This document shows, in pieces, positions 1-10,038 of a stretch of DNA of 64,000 nucleotides (its first letter is position 1; the number at the start of each line of letters is the position of its first letter). Source of the stretch: Haloactinomyces albus (lineage in GTDB: Bacteria; Actinomycetota; Actinomycetes; Mycobacteriales; Pseudonocardiaceae); the NCBI RefSeq assembly GCF_031458135.1, contig NZ_JAVDXW010000001.1:248001-312000 (forward strand). The letters are read 5' to 3'. The position numbers and the translations under genes were made by a program. The notes under the pieces were generated by a model. It did not search any database and was not told where the DNA came from. It saw only the letters and a program-made list of their open reading frames with translations.

Positions 1-2663
1 ATCTCGGAGACGGGCTCGACCTCCTCGATCGGGACCGGCTCCCGAGCACCCTCGCGGAAGCCGAGCAGCCCGCGCATGGTCATCAGGTTCTCGGACTGCT
101 CGTCGACGTGGCGGGTGTACTCCTTGAACACCTCGTACTGCCCGCTGCGGGTGGAATGCTGCAGCTTGAACACCGTGTGCGGGTTGAACAGGTGCGGGTC
201 GCCCTCGCGGCGCCACTGGTACTCACCGCCGACGTTGAGCTCCCGGTGGTCGGCCTTGATGCCGTCGACCGGGAAGGTTTTGCGGTGACGCTCGTTGACC
301 TCCTGAGCCAGGGTCTCGAAGTCCGCACCACCGAGGCGGGAGGTCGTCCCCGCGAAGCAGCGCTCGACGACGTCGGCACCGAGCCCGATCGCCTCGAAGA
401 TCTGCGCGCCGGTGTAGGAGGCGACCGTGGACACGCCCATCTTGGACATCGTCTTGCGCAAGCCCTTGCCGAGCGCCTTGATGAGGTTGTCGGTGGCCTG
501 CTTGGCCTCCATCCCCGGCAGCAGGCCGCGCTGGACGAGGTCTTCGACACCGGCCATCGCCAGATACGGGTTGACCGCGGCGGCACCGTAGCCGACCAGC
601 AGGGCGATGTGGTGCACCTCGCGGACGTCACCGGCCTCCACGACCAGCCCCACCTGGGTACGGCTCTTCTCCCGCACCAGGTGGTGATGCACGGCTCCGG
701 TCACCATGAGCGACGGGATCGCCGCGTATTCGGCGTCGGCTCCCCGGTCGGAGAGCACGATGATCCGTGCGCCGTCGGCCACGGCCTCGGAGACCTCGCG
801 GCAGATCTCGTCCAGTCGCGCACGCAGCCCGGCGCCGCCCTCGGAGGCCCGGTAGACCATGTGGATGGTCACCGACCGCAGGTCGGGACGGTCGCCGTCG
901 TCGTCGATGTGCACGATCTTGGCGAGCTCGTCGTTGTCGAGCACCGGGAACGGCAGGACCAGCTGGTGGCACGCGGCCGGGTCGGTGGCCAGCAGGTTGT
1001 GCTCGGGACCGACGTGCGTGGTCAGCGAGGTCACCAGTTCCTCGCGGATCGAGTCCAACGGCGGATTGGTCACCTGCGCGAACAGCTGGGTGAAGTAGTC
1101 GAACAGCTGGCGGGGACGTTCCGACAGCGCCGCCAGCGGCACGTCGTTGCCCATCGAGCCGACCGGCTCGGCGCCCGTGGCCGCCATCGGCTTGAGCAGG
1201 ACACCGAGCTCCTCCTCGGTGTAGCCGAACAGCTGCTGACGGTGCACCAGCGAGGCGTGCGAGGGAACTTCCCGCTCGCGTTCCGGCAGGTCGTCCAGGT
1301 GCAGCAGGCCCTCGTCCAGCCACTGGCGGTACGGGTTCTCGGCGGCGAGTTCCCCCTTGATCTCCTCGTCGTCGAGGATGCGGCCCTGCTCGGTGTCGAC
1401 CAGGAACATCCGGCCCGGCTGCAACCTGCCCTTGCGCGTCACCCGCGCGGGGTCGATGTCCAGGACCCCGGTCTCGCTCGCCAACACCACGAGACCGTCG
1501 TCGGTGACCCAGTAGCGGCCGGGGCGCAGACCGTTGCGGTCCAGCACGGCACCGATCCGGGTGCCGTCGGTGAACGACACCAGAGCCGGACCGTCCCACG
1601 GTTCCATCAGGTTGTTGTGGAACTCGTAGAACGCCCGGCGCTGCGGATCCATCTCGGCGTGGTTCTCCCACGCCTCCGGGATCATCATCAACACCGAGTG
1701 CGGCAGCGACCGCCCACCGAGATGCAGCAGCTCCAGCACCTCGTCGAGGGAGGCCGAGTCGCTGGCCTCCGGGGTGGCGATCGGGTAGAGCCGCTGCAGG
1801 TCCCCCGGGATCAGGTCGGTGTCGAGCATGCTCTCGCGGGTGCGCATCCAGTTGCGGTTACCGCGCATCGTGTTGATCTCGCCGTTGTGGGCGATGTAGC
1901 GGTACGGATGCGCCAGCGGCCACGACGGGAAGGTGTTGGTGGAAAACCGCGAGTGCACCAAACCGATCGCACTGACGAACCGCTCGTCGGTGAGATCGAG
2001 GAAGAACGCATCGAGCTGCGACTCGGTCAGCATCCCCTTGTAGACCAACGTGCGCGCCGACAGGCTCGGGAAATACACGTCGGCCTCGTGCTCGGCACGC
2101 TTGCGCACGCAGAAGGCGCGGCGCTCAAGCCGCATCACCGCGTCCTCGCCGCCTTCCCGGCCGGTCGCGCCGGTTTCGGCTTCGGCCAGGAAGAGCTGGC
2201 GGAACCGCGGCATGACCTCGCGCGCGGTCTGTCCCGCACAGGCGGGGTCGGTCGGCAGTTCACGCCAACCGAGCACGCGGAGTCCTTCTTCACCGGCAAG
2301 TCGTTCGAGTGTGGCCACCGCGTCCTCGTACGCGGCGTCCTCGGTGGGCAAAAATCCGTTACCCACCGCGTAGGTTCCCGGTTCGGGAATTTCGAACGGA
2401 ACCACTTCACGCAGGAATTCATCCGGAATCTGCGTCAGAATGCCGACCCCGTCACCGGTGTCCGGATCGGCTCCCTGGGCGCCTCGGTGTTCCAGGTTGC
2501 GCAGTGCGGCAAGTGCCTTGTCGACGATCGAGCGATCGCGACGACCCGCCATATCGGCGACGAAAGCGACACCACAGGCGTCGTGATCGTTCGCGGGGTC
2601 GTACAGACCCTGGGGCTCGGCGCCGCGTTGCGCCTGATTTCTCACATTCCGGGACACTGGCAT
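1..2663 (-). CDS. gltB: Glutamate synthase large subunit (GltB), 3' end outside window
   Basis: This is the N-terminal ~888 residues of the ferredoxin/NADPH-dependent glutamate synthase large chain, which makes two glutamates from glutamine and 2-oxoglutarate. The reading frame is open from the ATG at 2663 to the window edge. The start is set by an AGGAAGGGG Shine-Dalgarno sequence just upstream. A short propeptide of about 27 residues precedes [12 protein letters not shown], whose Cys is the class-II amidotransferase nucleophile that becomes residue 1 after cleavage. Next come [19 protein letters not shown] and [16 protein letters not shown], both typical GltB glutaminase motifs, and then the start of the central and synthase domains ([13 protein letters not shown]). 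The longer plus-strand ORF over the same bases is a GC-driven shadow. gltD should lie to the left, outside the window. Confidence 0.95.
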   Translation of the reverse strand, partial: MPVSRNVRNQAQRGAEPQGLYDPANDHDACGVAFVADMAGRRDRSIVDKALAALRNLEHRGAQGADPDTGDGVGILTQIPDEFLREVVPFEIPEPGTYAVGNGFLPTEDAAYEDAVATLERLAGEEGLRVLGWRELPTDPACAGQTAREVMPRFRQLFLAEAETGATGREGGEDAVMRLERRAFCVRKRAEHEADVYFPSLSARTLVYKGMLTESQLDAFFLDLTDERFVSAIGLVHSRFSTNTFPSWPLAHPYRYIAHNGEINTMRGNRNWMRTRESMLDTDLIPGDLQRLYPIATPEASDSASLDEVLELLHLGGRSLPHSVLMMIPEAWENHAEMDPQRRAFYEFHNNLMEPWDGPALVSFTDGTRIGAVLDRNGLRPGRYWVTDDGLVVLASETGVLDIDPARVTRKGRLQPGRMFLVDTEQGRILDDEEIKGELAAENPYRQWLDEGLLHLDDLPEREREVPSHASLVHRQQLFGYTEEELGVLLKPMAATGAEPVGSMGNDVPLAALSERPRQLFDYFTQLFAQVTNPPLDSIREELVTSLTTHVGPEHNLLATDPAACHQLVLPFPVLDNDELAKIVHIDDDGDRPDLRSVTIHMVYRASEGGAGLRARLDEICREVSEAVADGARIIVLSDRGADAEYAAIPSLMVTGAVHHHLVREKSRTQVGLVVEAGDVREVHHIALLVGYGAAAVNPYLAMAGVEDLVQRGLLPGMEAKQATDNLIKALGKGLRKTMSKMGVSTVASYTGAQIFEAIGLGADVVERCFAGTTSRLGGADFETLAQEVNERHRKTFPVDGIKADHRELNVGGEYQWRREGDPHLFNPHTVFKLQHSTRSGQYEVFKEYTRHVDEQSENLMTMRGLLGFREGAREPVPIEEVEPVSE

Positions 2664-3032
2664 CGGCCCCTTCCTCGCCTGAAAACGGACTGCGGGGCTG
2701 AGAAAGCCAACTCGCAGTAATCCGTGAGCACCTTTGCGGTACTGACAAAAAACAAGAAGGGTGCGCCGTTGCACTCTCGGTCAGTTCACGGCACTTTACA
2801 GACCGAATGCCGCGAAAACAACGCCGCGTAACTTACGTTACATCAGCGAACACATATCCCACTGACTGAAACGGTAGACGCGACAGTGCGCCATGGCAAG
2901 GGCCGGCCCGTGTCGACCTTTGCCGACCATGGCCATCCCGGGGTGGCCACGCACACCGAAGCCACGTACCGCTCGACGGCAGGACCGTGAGGTCACTCAC
3001 CCTTTCCCCGGCCGGGCAGTATCGTCGCCGAG
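2664..3032. other. Divergent intergenic region between gltB and rnz
   Basis: This 369-bp gap holds the promoters of gltB (leftward) and rnz (rightward). It is AT-richer than the flanking genes. It contains the inverted repeat GTAAC-ttac-GTTAC at 2828-2841, followed by GAACAC. I see no credible ORF, RNA gene or terminator in it. Confidence 0.6.
2828..2841. promoter_or_regulatory. Inverted repeat GTAAC-N4-GTTAC, possible nitrogen-regulator operator
   Basis: This is a short dyad about 165 bp upstream of gltB. In actinomycetes, gltB is often controlled by GlnR, whose sites contain GTnAC half-sites. The resemblance to GTnAC is direct, but the spacing does not match the full consensus. The assignment is therefore a weak inference. 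Confidence 0.25.
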
Positions 3033-3947
3033 GTGTCGGTTCGGGAACTGGTCGTGCTGGGTACCGCGAGCCAGGTGCCCACACGCGGGCGCAATCACAA
3101 CGGATACCTGCTGCGCTGGGACGGGGAAGGACTGCTGTTCGACCCGGGAGAAGGAACACAGCGGCAGATGCTGCGAGCCGGGGTGTCCGCCGGCGACATC
3201 ACCCGGATCTGCCTCACCCACTTTCACGGTGACCACTGCCTCGGAGTTCCGGGAGTCGTGCAGCGGCTCTCGACGGACCGGGTCACCCATCCGGTGTACG
3301 CCCACTATCCGGCTTCGGGCGAGCACTTCTTCAAGCGGTTGCGCCACGCCAGTGCCTTCCACGAGACCACCGAACTTCACGAGGAACCGGTCGCCGCCGA
3401 GGGACGGGTCGTCTCCGGACCGTTCGGGGAATTGCAGGCCCGGCGGCTCGATCACCGGATCGAATCCTTCGGGTACCGGCTGGTCGAGCCGGACGGTAGG
3501 CGGATGGTGCCCGAACTGCTGGCCCGGTTCGGCATCGGCGGGCCGCGGGTCGGCCTGCTCCAGCGCACCGGCACGCTCGACGTCGACGGGCACACCGTGC
3601 ACCTGGAACAGGTCAGCGAGCCACGCCGGGGCCAGCGTGCCGCCTTCATCATGGACACCCGCCTGTGTGACGCGGTGTACGACCTCGCCGACGGCGCCGA
3701 CCTGCTGGTGATCGAAGCGACCTATCTCGACGAGGACGCCGCGCTCGCCACCGAGCACTTCCACCTCACCGCCGCGCAGGCGGGTCGGGTGGCCGCCGAG
3801 TGCGGCGTGCGACTGCTCGTGCTCACCCACTTCTCCCAGCGGTATTCCCAGGTGGAGCGCTTCCGCGAGGAGGCCGCCGAGCAGTTCGACGGTGAGATCG
3901 TCCTCGCCGAGGACCTCGTGCGAGTGCCGGTGCCCCGGCGGCGCTGA
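3033..3947 (+). CDS. rnz: Ribonuclease Z (tRNase Z, short form)
   Basis: This metallo-beta-lactamase-fold endonuclease removes the 3' trailer from tRNA precursors. It is 304 residues long, normal for bacterial short-form RNase Z. The zinc motif HFHGDH lies at residues 63-68, preceded by the family-typical [12 protein letters not shown], with later metal ligands in FIMDTRLCD and VLTHFSQRY. The start is GTG at 3033 and gives the conserved N-terminus [17 protein letters not shown]. The gene is transcribed alone, divergently from gltB. Confidence 0.95.
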   Translation: MSVRELVVLGTASQVPTRGRNHNGYLLRWDGEGLLFDPGEGTQRQMLRAGVSAGDITRICLTHFHGDHCLGVPGVVQRLSTDRVTHPVYAHYPASGEHFFKRLRHASAFHETTELHEEPVAAEGRVVSGPFGELQARRLDHRIESFGYRLVEPDGRRMVPELLARFGIGGPRVGLLQRTGTLDVDGHTVHLEQVSEPRRGQRAAFIMDTRLCDAVYDLADGADLLVIEATYLDEDAALATEHFHLTAAQAGRVAAECGVRLLVLTHFSQRYSQVERFREEAAEQFDGEIVLAEDLVRVPVPRRR

Positions 3948-4102
3948 AGATTCACCGCGTCGTCGAAAACCACCGGCGCTGCCGGACTTCAACGGTGCAG
4001 CGGTACCGGATGGGTGCGCGACGATGCGGGATCTCGGTCGGTCGGCGAGGCTGGGATGCACCCGGTGCACCCCGGTTTTTCCGGCGAGAGGTGAGGTTCG
4101 CG

Positions 4103-4801
4103 ATGAGTGCCGCCGAGCTGGAGTTCCACTTCGATCCCGTCTGCCCGTTCTGCTGGGTGACCTCCCGGTGGGTGTGCGAGGTGGCGCGGCAGCGTCCCCT
4201 GCAGGTCACCTGGCGGCCGCTGGCACTGCGCATCCTCAACGAGCCGATCGGCTACGAGAATCGCCCGGCCGAGTATCCCGACGCCCACCAGCGCGGGCTG
4301 GAGATGCTGCGCGTGGTGGACGCGGCCCGGGAGACCTACGGCAGCGCACCTCTCGGTGAGCTGTACACGGCGATGGGCCAAGCCGTGTGGGATCGGCCCG
4401 CACCGCAGGAAACCACGTTCGAGGCCGTGCTGTCGGAAACCGCCCGAGGTCGCGATCTGGCACCCATCCTGTCCCGTGTCGGCATGAGTGAACAACTCGC
4501 CGAGGCCGCCGATGACACCGGCCGGGACGCGACGTTGCGGGCCGAAACCCGGCAGGCCGTGGAACGCGCAGGCGGCGGAGTGGGCACCCCGATCCTGTCC
4601 TTCGCTCCGCCCGACGGCCCCGCTTTCTTCGGACCCGTCATCGACACGTCACCGGAAGGCGACGAGGCACTGCGGCTGTGGGATGCGGTCACCACCCTGG
4701 CCCACTGGCCGGCCTTCGCCAAGCTCAAACGAGGTCTCCGGTCGTTTCCGCGCACTCCGCTCAGCTCCCACCTGGCAGGCGAATCCACTCGGGTGCGGTG
4801 A
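4103..4801 (+). CDS. DsbA-like mycothiol-dependent nitroreductase (Rv2466c family)
   Basis: This is a 232-residue thioredoxin-fold protein with the redox motif CPFCW (Cys14, Cys17). Its N-terminus (FHFDPVCPFCWVTSRWV) and blocks such as LYTAMG, GVGTP and AFFGPV are, from memory, those of the Mycobacterium tuberculosis mycothiol-dependent reductase Rv2466c. The DsbA/FrnE superfamily is clear, while the exact substrate is inferred. Start ATG 4103 has GAGAGGTGAGG upstream and gives the expected family N-terminus. An in-frame ATG at 3995 would add 36 arginine-rich residues unlike the family. The likely role is a cytosolic mycothiol-linked oxidative or electrophile defence. Confidence 0.85.
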   Translation: MSAAELEFHFDPVCPFCWVTSRWVCEVARQRPLQVTWRPLALRILNEPIGYENRPAEYPDAHQRGLEMLRVVDAARETYGSAPLGELYTAMGQAVWDRPAPQETTFEAVLSETARGRDLAPILSRVGMSEQLAEAADDTGRDATLRAETRQAVERAGGGVGTPILSFAPPDGPAFFGPVIDTSPEGDEALRLWDAVTTLAHWPAFAKLKRGLRSFPRTPLSSHLAGESTRVR

Positions 4802-4970
4802 TCCGGCGGCAGCATGCGGGCACACCGCCTCTCTCGTGCGCGTGTTGAAGCGGCGACACGGAGTTACCCTAACTCCGGCACCTCTTCCGCTGCTGATCGG
4901 AGGGCTGACGTGGTCCGGCCGGAGCATTGTGACTACTCCTTCGTGGACACCAGGGTCGCTGAGCTCTGAC

Positions 4971-6725
4971 ATGGCCGCCGCACCTGATTTCCGCCCGGAG
5001 GTCCTGCGGGAGTACGCGTTGCTCGCCGACGGGGAACGAGGCGCGCTGATCGGCCCGCGCGGTGACATCGTCTGGATGTGTGCCCCGCGCTGGGACTCCG
5101 ACGCGGTGTTCTCCACCCTGATCGGAGGTGCAGGCGCCTACGCGGTCAGCCCGGCCGACCCCTGGTACGTCTGGGGCGGCTACTACGAGGAGGCAACGCT
5201 GATCTGGCACTCCCGGTGGATGACCTCCTCCGGGGCGATCGAGTGCCGGGAGGCCCTGGCGTTTCCCGGTGATCCGCACACCGCCGTCGTCCTGCGCCGC
5301 GTGCAGGCCGTCGACGGTCCGGCCGAGGTGCGGGTGCTGCTCGACCCGCGAGGTGGCTTCGGGCGTCAGTCGCTGAGCCGACTGTCCTGCGACGACGGCG
5401 TCTGGACCGGCAGGGTCGGCCCGCTGTATCTACGGTGGTCGGGCGCGGGGACCGCCAGGGAGGACGGCGGTGTCCTCACGTGCACGCTGACCGTCCCGGA
5501 CAGCTCGTATCACGATCTGGTGCTGGAGCTCTCCGACCGGCCTCTGTCGCCGCATCCGATGACTGCACCGCAAGCCTGGGAAGCCACCGAGCATCACTGG
5601 CGACGCAGCGTGCCCGAACTGGGAGCGACGATCGGCAGACGGGACGCGCAGCACGCCTACGCCGTACTGCGCGGATTGACCAGTACCAGCGGCGGGATGG
5701 TCGCCGCCGTGACCACCTCACTTCCCGAACGAGCCGAGGCAGGCCGCAACTACGACTACCGATACACCTGGATCCGCGATCAGTGCTATGCGGCTCAGGC
5801 CGTGGCCGCCGATGGCCCCCACCCGTTGCTCGACGATGCCGTGGCTTTCATCGCCGAACGGGTCCTCGACGACGGGCCGTCGTTGCGCCCGGCCTACACG
5901 GTGACCGGAGGTCAGGTGCCCGACATGCACAAGCTGCCGCACGTGCGCGGCTATCCGGGTGGTGGCAACCGAGCAGGCAACGGGATCAACGACCAGTTCC
6001 AGCTCGACGCGTTCGGGGAAGCGCTGCTGCTGTTCGCCGCCGCAGCACGCCACGACCGGCTCGGCACCGAGCACTGGCGAGCCGTGGAAACCACGGTGGA
6101 TGCGATCGGGAAACGCCGGGATGAACCCGACACCGGAGTGTGGGAACTCGATGCCGAGCACTGGGCGCACTCTCGGTTGATCTGTGCCGCCGGGCTGCGT
6201 GCCGTCGCCAAAGCCGGTGCGACCACGGCCCAGGCCGCATCGTGGACCGCACTGGCCGATGCCATCGTCGCCGAGACCACGCGGGATTGCCTGCACCCCT
6301 CCGGACGCTGGCAACGCAGCCCGAGTGATACCGAAGTCGACGCCGCGCTCCTGCTACCCGCCCTCCGCGGAGCCGTGCCCGCCGACGATCCCCGCAGCGT
6401 GGCCACGCTCGACGCCGTACGCGAGGAGCTGACCCAGGACGGTTACGTCTACCGGTTCCGGCACGACCAGCGCCCGCTGTACGAGGCCGAGGGGGCCTTC
6501 CTGCTCTGCGGATTCTTCACCGCACTGGCCACCCACCAGCAGGGCTGGGAAATCGAGGCCAGAGCGTGGTTCGAACGCAACCGGGCTGCCTGCGGCCCCG
6601 CAGGCCTGTACTCCGAGGAATACGACGTCAACCAGCGTCAGCTGCGGGGAAACATTCCACAGGCGTTCGTGCACGCGCTCATGCTCGAAGCGGCATGCCG
6701 ACTCGCCCGCCCGGGAACATCCTGA
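4971..6725 (+). CDS. Glycoside hydrolase family 15 protein (glucoamylase/trehalase-like)
   Basis: This is a 584-residue cytosolic GH15 protein with no signal peptide. The N-terminal beta-sandwich part begins YALLADGERGALIGPRGD, as in many actinobacterial GH15 enzymes. The (alpha/alpha)6 catalytic part contains NYDYRYTWIRD near residue 260, and GNGINDQFQLDAFGEALL. The second acid is in LYSEEYDV near residue 545, followed by GNIPQAFVHALM. Related enzymes hydrolyse trehalose or alpha-glucans, and the substrate cannot be chosen from sequence alone. The start is uncertain. ATG 4971 is used, but GTG 4929, which has GGAG upstream, would add 14 residues. Confidence 0.9.
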   Translation: MAAAPDFRPEVLREYALLADGERGALIGPRGDIVWMCAPRWDSDAVFSTLIGGAGAYAVSPADPWYVWGGYYEEATLIWHSRWMTSSGAIECREALAFPGDPHTAVVLRRVQAVDGPAEVRVLLDPRGGFGRQSLSRLSCDDGVWTGRVGPLYLRWSGAGTAREDGGVLTCTLTVPDSSYHDLVLELSDRPLSPHPMTAPQAWEATEHHWRRSVPELGATIGRRDAQHAYAVLRGLTSTSGGMVAAVTTSLPERAEAGRNYDYRYTWIRDQCYAAQAVAADGPHPLLDDAVAFIAERVLDDGPSLRPAYTVTGGQVPDMHKLPHVRGYPGGGNRAGNGINDQFQLDAFGEALLLFAAAARHDRLGTEHWRAVETTVDAIGKRRDEPDTGVWELDAEHWAHSRLICAAGLRAVAKAGATTAQAASWTALADAIVAETTRDCLHPSGRWQRSPSDTEVDAALLLPALRGAVPADDPRSVATLDAVREELTQDGYVYRFRHDQRPLYEAEGAFLLCGFFTALATHQQGWEIEARAWFERNRAACGPAGLYSEEYDVNQRQLRGNIPQAFVHALMLEAACRLARPGTS

Positions 6726-6820
6726 GTGGAGTGTCCCGAGCGCCGCTACCGGGTACTGCCCCGTCGCGGGAGACGTTCGCACGGCGGGACAAGCGCGAGC
6801 AACACGAGGAAGGGGTGGGC

Positions 6821-7849
6821 ATGACTTCGACAGCGAATTCCACGGAAAGCTCCGAAGTGGCCGTGGTGACCGGCGGCACGGCGGGCGTCGGCCGTGCGAT
6901 CGTCCGGGAGCTCGCCGCCCGCGGCTACGACGTGGCGATCCTGGCTCGCGGACGAGCCGGCCTCGACGGTGCGGTCGGAGACGTCGAGAACGCGGGAAGG
7001 AGGGCCCTGCCGATCCCGACCGACGTCGCCGAGTACGACGCGGTGCAGCAGGCCGCCACGCAGGTCGAGGACATGCTCGGCGAGATCGGCGTGTGGATCA
7101 ACGTGGCCTTCGCCGGCTCCCTGGCCTTCTCCTGGGACACCGGCATGGCGGAGTTCCGGCGGGTCACCGAGGTCAGCTACTACGGCCAGGTGCACGGCAC
7201 GCTGGCCGCGCTGGAGCGGATGCGTCCCCGTGACCGGGGAGTCATCGTCAATATCGGCTCGGCCATGGCATATCGCTCGATCCCGCTGCAGGTTGCCTAC
7301 TGTGGAGCGAAGCACGCGGTGAAGGGGTTCACCGAGTCAGTGCTCACCGAGCTGGTGCACGACAAGAGCAGCGTCAAGCTGTGCATGGTGCAACTACCGG
7401 GGTTGAACACCCCGCAGTTCAACTGGAACGCCTCGAAGATGCCGCGCCATCCGATGCCCGTCCCGCCGATCTTCCAGCCCGAGCTCGCGGCCAAGGCCGT
7501 CGCGTTCCTCGCCGAGCATCCCCGGCGGAACATGTGGGTGGGGGTGGCCACCGCCTACACGGTGCTCGGCGAGCGACTCGCTCCCAAGGTGCTCGACCTC
7601 TTCCTCGGCCGTACCGGAGTGAACTCGCAGCAGACCAGCGCCGACCTTCCCCGCTGGGGTGAGAACCTGTTCCACCCGCAGGACGAGCACGCCGATCGCG
7701 GAGCCCACGGGGACTTCGACGACCAGGCCCACTCCCGGGACCCGGTGCTGTGGCTGTCGATGCACCGGCGAGCCATCCTGACCGCAATGGCTGCTTTCAC
7801 GGGCACCTGCTCGGCACTGGCCGCCCGGTACGGTCGCAAGCGGGGCTGA
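6821..7849 (+). CDS. Short-chain dehydrogenase/reductase with long C-terminal tail
   Basis: This is a 342-residue classical SDR. The NAD(P)-binding motif TGGTAGVGRA lies at residues 17-26 and the catalytic YCGAK near 159, with the preceding Ser in NIGSAMAYRS. Beyond the usual ~250-residue fold it has a ~90-residue extension. This contains NLFHPQDEHADRGAHGDFDD and ends in a hydrophobic stretch with a basic tip (AARYGRKRG), which could peripherally anchor it to the membrane. The start is ATG 6821 with GAGGAAGGGG upstream. It follows the GH15 gene by 95 bp in the same direction. The substrate is unknown. Confidence 0.88.
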   Translation: MTSTANSTESSEVAVVTGGTAGVGRAIVRELAARGYDVAILARGRAGLDGAVGDVENAGRRALPIPTDVAEYDAVQQAATQVEDMLGEIGVWINVAFAGSLAFSWDTGMAEFRRVTEVSYYGQVHGTLAALERMRPRDRGVIVNIGSAMAYRSIPLQVAYCGAKHAVKGFTESVLTELVHDKSSVKLCMVQLPGLNTPQFNWNASKMPRHPMPVPPIFQPELAAKAVAFLAEHPRRNMWVGVATAYTVLGERLAPKVLDLFLGRTGVNSQQTSADLPRWGENLFHPQDEHADRGAHGDFDDQAHSRDPVLWLSMHRRAILTAMAAFTGTCSALAARYGRKRG

Positions 7850-7950
7850 GCCGCTTCCGATGGGAAGCGGACGATGCGATCGCAGTAGCTACCGAATACC
7901 CCAGTGTGCTGTGCTGCTGAATATGACCGAGGACGACAACGACCAGGGTC

Positions 7951-8343
7951 ATGACGCATCGGAGCGCTCCGAACAGGGAAATTCCGAATCCGGCCTACGG
8001 GCTGATCAACGGGGCCAGCGGCCCGGCGGCCGCGTGGGAGACGATGGCTTTCGCTCTCGGTGCGGCGATCGCTTTTGTTCTGGTCGGACTGGTTTTCGTG
8101 ATGCTCTTCCAGGAAGGCAGCCTCGGAGAGGGTGGTCAGGTCGAGACGATGAGCGGTGCCATCGATCTACTGTCCATCATCGTTGCCGTGGCTGTGGCCT
8201 ACGGCCTGTCCCGGATCCCCGGCTTCTTCGGCTGGCCGCTGACCGCGCTGGGCACGGTGATCACCTATCTGCTGGTCGGTGGTCTCGACGTTCTGCTCGC
8301 CCGTAGCGCCGCGAGCCACCCGTCGTACGGGCGAGAGCAGTAA
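7951..8343 (+). CDS. Small integral membrane protein, function unknown
   Basis: This is a 130-residue protein with about three hydrophobic segments: FALGAAIAFVLVGLVFVML, LLSIIVAVAVAYGL and FGWPLTALGTVITYLLVGGL. I do not recognise a family. The ATG at 7951 is used, and no strong ribosome-binding site decides between it and later starts. It sits downstream of the SDR in the same direction. Confidence 0.65.
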   Translation: MTHRSAPNREIPNPAYGLINGASGPAAAWETMAFALGAAIAFVLVGLVFVMLFQEGSLGEGGQVETMSGAIDLLSIIVAVAVAYGLSRIPGFFGWPLTALGTVITYLLVGGLDVLLARSAASHPSYGREQ

Positions 8344-8759
8344 GGCGTACGCCGGCTGCGGGCGAGTCGGCGGGAACCCCGCAGGCCCACCGAGCCACAA
8401 AAGCAAGAATTGCTGATGCATTTATTTCGAGCAATATCCCGGCACTCAATATAATTCTCCCCAAAAGTGCACAGCTCTCCCGAGATCATGCGGCCAACAC
8501 GCATCGTCGCAGCTCAGCGATCCCGCTTCCGCCCATTGCATGAACGTCGAAAAATCGACTCTCCCCCTCTTGCCAAGCAGTTCTCACGTTCGCTACGCTG
8601 CTCGGCATCCGATCGCATTCGACGGCAGAGTCGAGTTTCGGATTCAATCCGAACGAACATCTCCGAACATACGCGATTACCACCAACCAGTATTCAAAGG
8701 ACTACGGTAGCGTCGGCACGAAAAACAGCTCTCCCGCTCTCATTCCGAAGGGAACCACC
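8344..8759. other. Low-GC intergenic region upstream of the coiled-coil protein gene
   Basis: This 416-bp stretch is clearly AT-richer than its surroundings. It contains a perfect -10-like TATAAT at 8450-8455, but I find no convincing -35 element at the right spacing. Short ORFs on both strands here have no recognisable protein content. The drop in GC marks the start of an accessory segment reaching to the CRISPR array. Confidence 0.5.
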
Positions 8760-9800
8760 ATGACTCTCGTCCACCATCGGCAGCATTCCGGCGGCGAGCA
8801 CAGCAGTGACCTGCGCGTGGTGCACGACGCCGAGGATGTGCGCCACCTCGTGCACGACCTCTTCGATCCGCTGCGCGAGCATCCGACCGTGGTCGTCTCT
8901 CCGAGCGGAGCGGGCACGCCGCTGATCGATCCACATCGACTATGTCGGCTCGTCTCCCCGACCGCCGAGGTCGTTCTCGTGGACAATCCGCGGATCTGCT
9001 ACACACTGTCCGACGAGCTCCCCGAGCCACTCCTGGTCTACGGTGGTGCGCTGCGGGTATTCCATCCCGGTACAGGTCACCGCGACGCCTTCACGGACCA
9101 CCCCTTGATCCGGACCGACCGCCTCGGTCCGGAGGGAGCGATCGCGAAAGCTGCCCGGGCTCTCGGGGTCCCGCTTCCGGACGACTCTCCCCACGCGGAC
9201 AGCACCGAAGCCGATCTCGCCTCCCGACTGGCCGACGAACAGACCGCACATGCCCGCACCATCACCGAGCTGAATGCCCTCCGAGAACAGTTCGCCACCG
9301 TGTCCGGGGAGCGGGACGCCGCCCGCAGCCAAGCACGGAATCTGGACCAGCAACTGCGGCAGCTCCGCACCGAGATCGAGCAATACCGCCGGGTGTACAC
9401 GGATCCCGAACAGCAGTTCCGCCACGAGGCCTGGCTGACGTGGTTGCACACCTCCACCGAGGACGACCGGAGCAGGTGGCCACTGCGCGAATACCACCTC
9501 GGCCACGAGTTTCTCGCCTCTCTCCAAGCGCAGGAGCTGGTCGACCGGGAGAGGATCATGCGGGCCTGCGTCGACGTCATCACCGGCCGCGCACCGGAGA
9601 GGGACGGCAGGCAGGTACACCGACTCCGCACACACTCCTCCGGCGCCGCTCCCGCCCACATCCGCGCCGACGGCGCCATGGCGTGGCGCTGCGCCATCCA
9701 GCGCAACACCCCAGCCGCTGCCCGGCTGACCTGGTGGGAAAAGAACAACATCGTCGAACTGAGCCAGGTGGCACCCCACGACGACTACCAACCTCGCTGA
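8760..9800 (+). CDS. Unrecognised three-part protein with central coiled coil
   Basis: The protein is 346 residues. The N-terminal ~130 residues (PTVVVSPSGAGTPLIDPHRL ... LLVYGGALRVFHPG) resemble a domain I recall at the N-terminus of some large actinobacterial proteins, where it precedes an effector module. The centre, about residues 160-225, is a Glu/Gln/Arg-rich predicted coiled coil (ASRLADEQTAHARTITELNA onward). The C-terminal ~120 residues contain EYHLGHEFLASLQ, two clustered Arg/His blocks and RLTWWEKNNIVELSQVAPHD. This conserved-looking domain matches nothing I can name. The start is ATG 8760, preceded by GAAGGGAACCACC. It lies alone next to the small zinc-protein operon and the CRISPR array, so a role in an accessory or defence function is possible but unproven. 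Confidence 0.75.
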   Translation: MTLVHHRQHSGGEHSSDLRVVHDAEDVRHLVHDLFDPLREHPTVVVSPSGAGTPLIDPHRLCRLVSPTAEVVLVDNPRICYTLSDELPEPLLVYGGALRVFHPGTGHRDAFTDHPLIRTDRLGPEGAIAKAARALGVPLPDDSPHADSTEADLASRLADEQTAHARTITELNALREQFATVSGERDAARSQARNLDQQLRQLRTEIEQYRRVYTDPEQQFRHEAWLTWLHTSTEDDRSRWPLREYHLGHEFLASLQAQELVDRERIMRACVDVITGRAPERDGRQVHRLRTHSSGAAPAHIRADGAMAWRCAIQRNTPAAARLTWWEKNNIVELSQVAPHDDYQPR

Positions 9801-10038
9801 CACCGCCACGAGCAGCAGGACCCCGCGCCCGAGCACAACCCTCGCGGTCGGCCGCCCCTCGCGCGGACGCTGTGGTCACTCGAAGGGCGGACAGTGCTCA
9901 TCTCGATGGTCACCAGGAGATATACGCGGGGACACGTGATTGGGCACCCGCACCCCGCAGCACGACGTCGTTGGCGGCTGCGAGATGCGGGTCGGCACGG
10001 TGCCGGGTCGGGGTTGCGGCACCCGCGCCGGGTCAGGG

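Noticed and set aside
108-2720. 870-codon plus-strand ORF
   Set aside because: It is an antisense shadow of gltB, whose protein on the minus strand matches glutamate synthase throughout. The plus translation is low-complexity Arg/Gly/Val.
8467-8763. Short ORFs on both strands in the low-GC gap
   Set aside because: No family resemblance, no good start sites, and the two strands overlap each other. They are more likely promoter-region noise.
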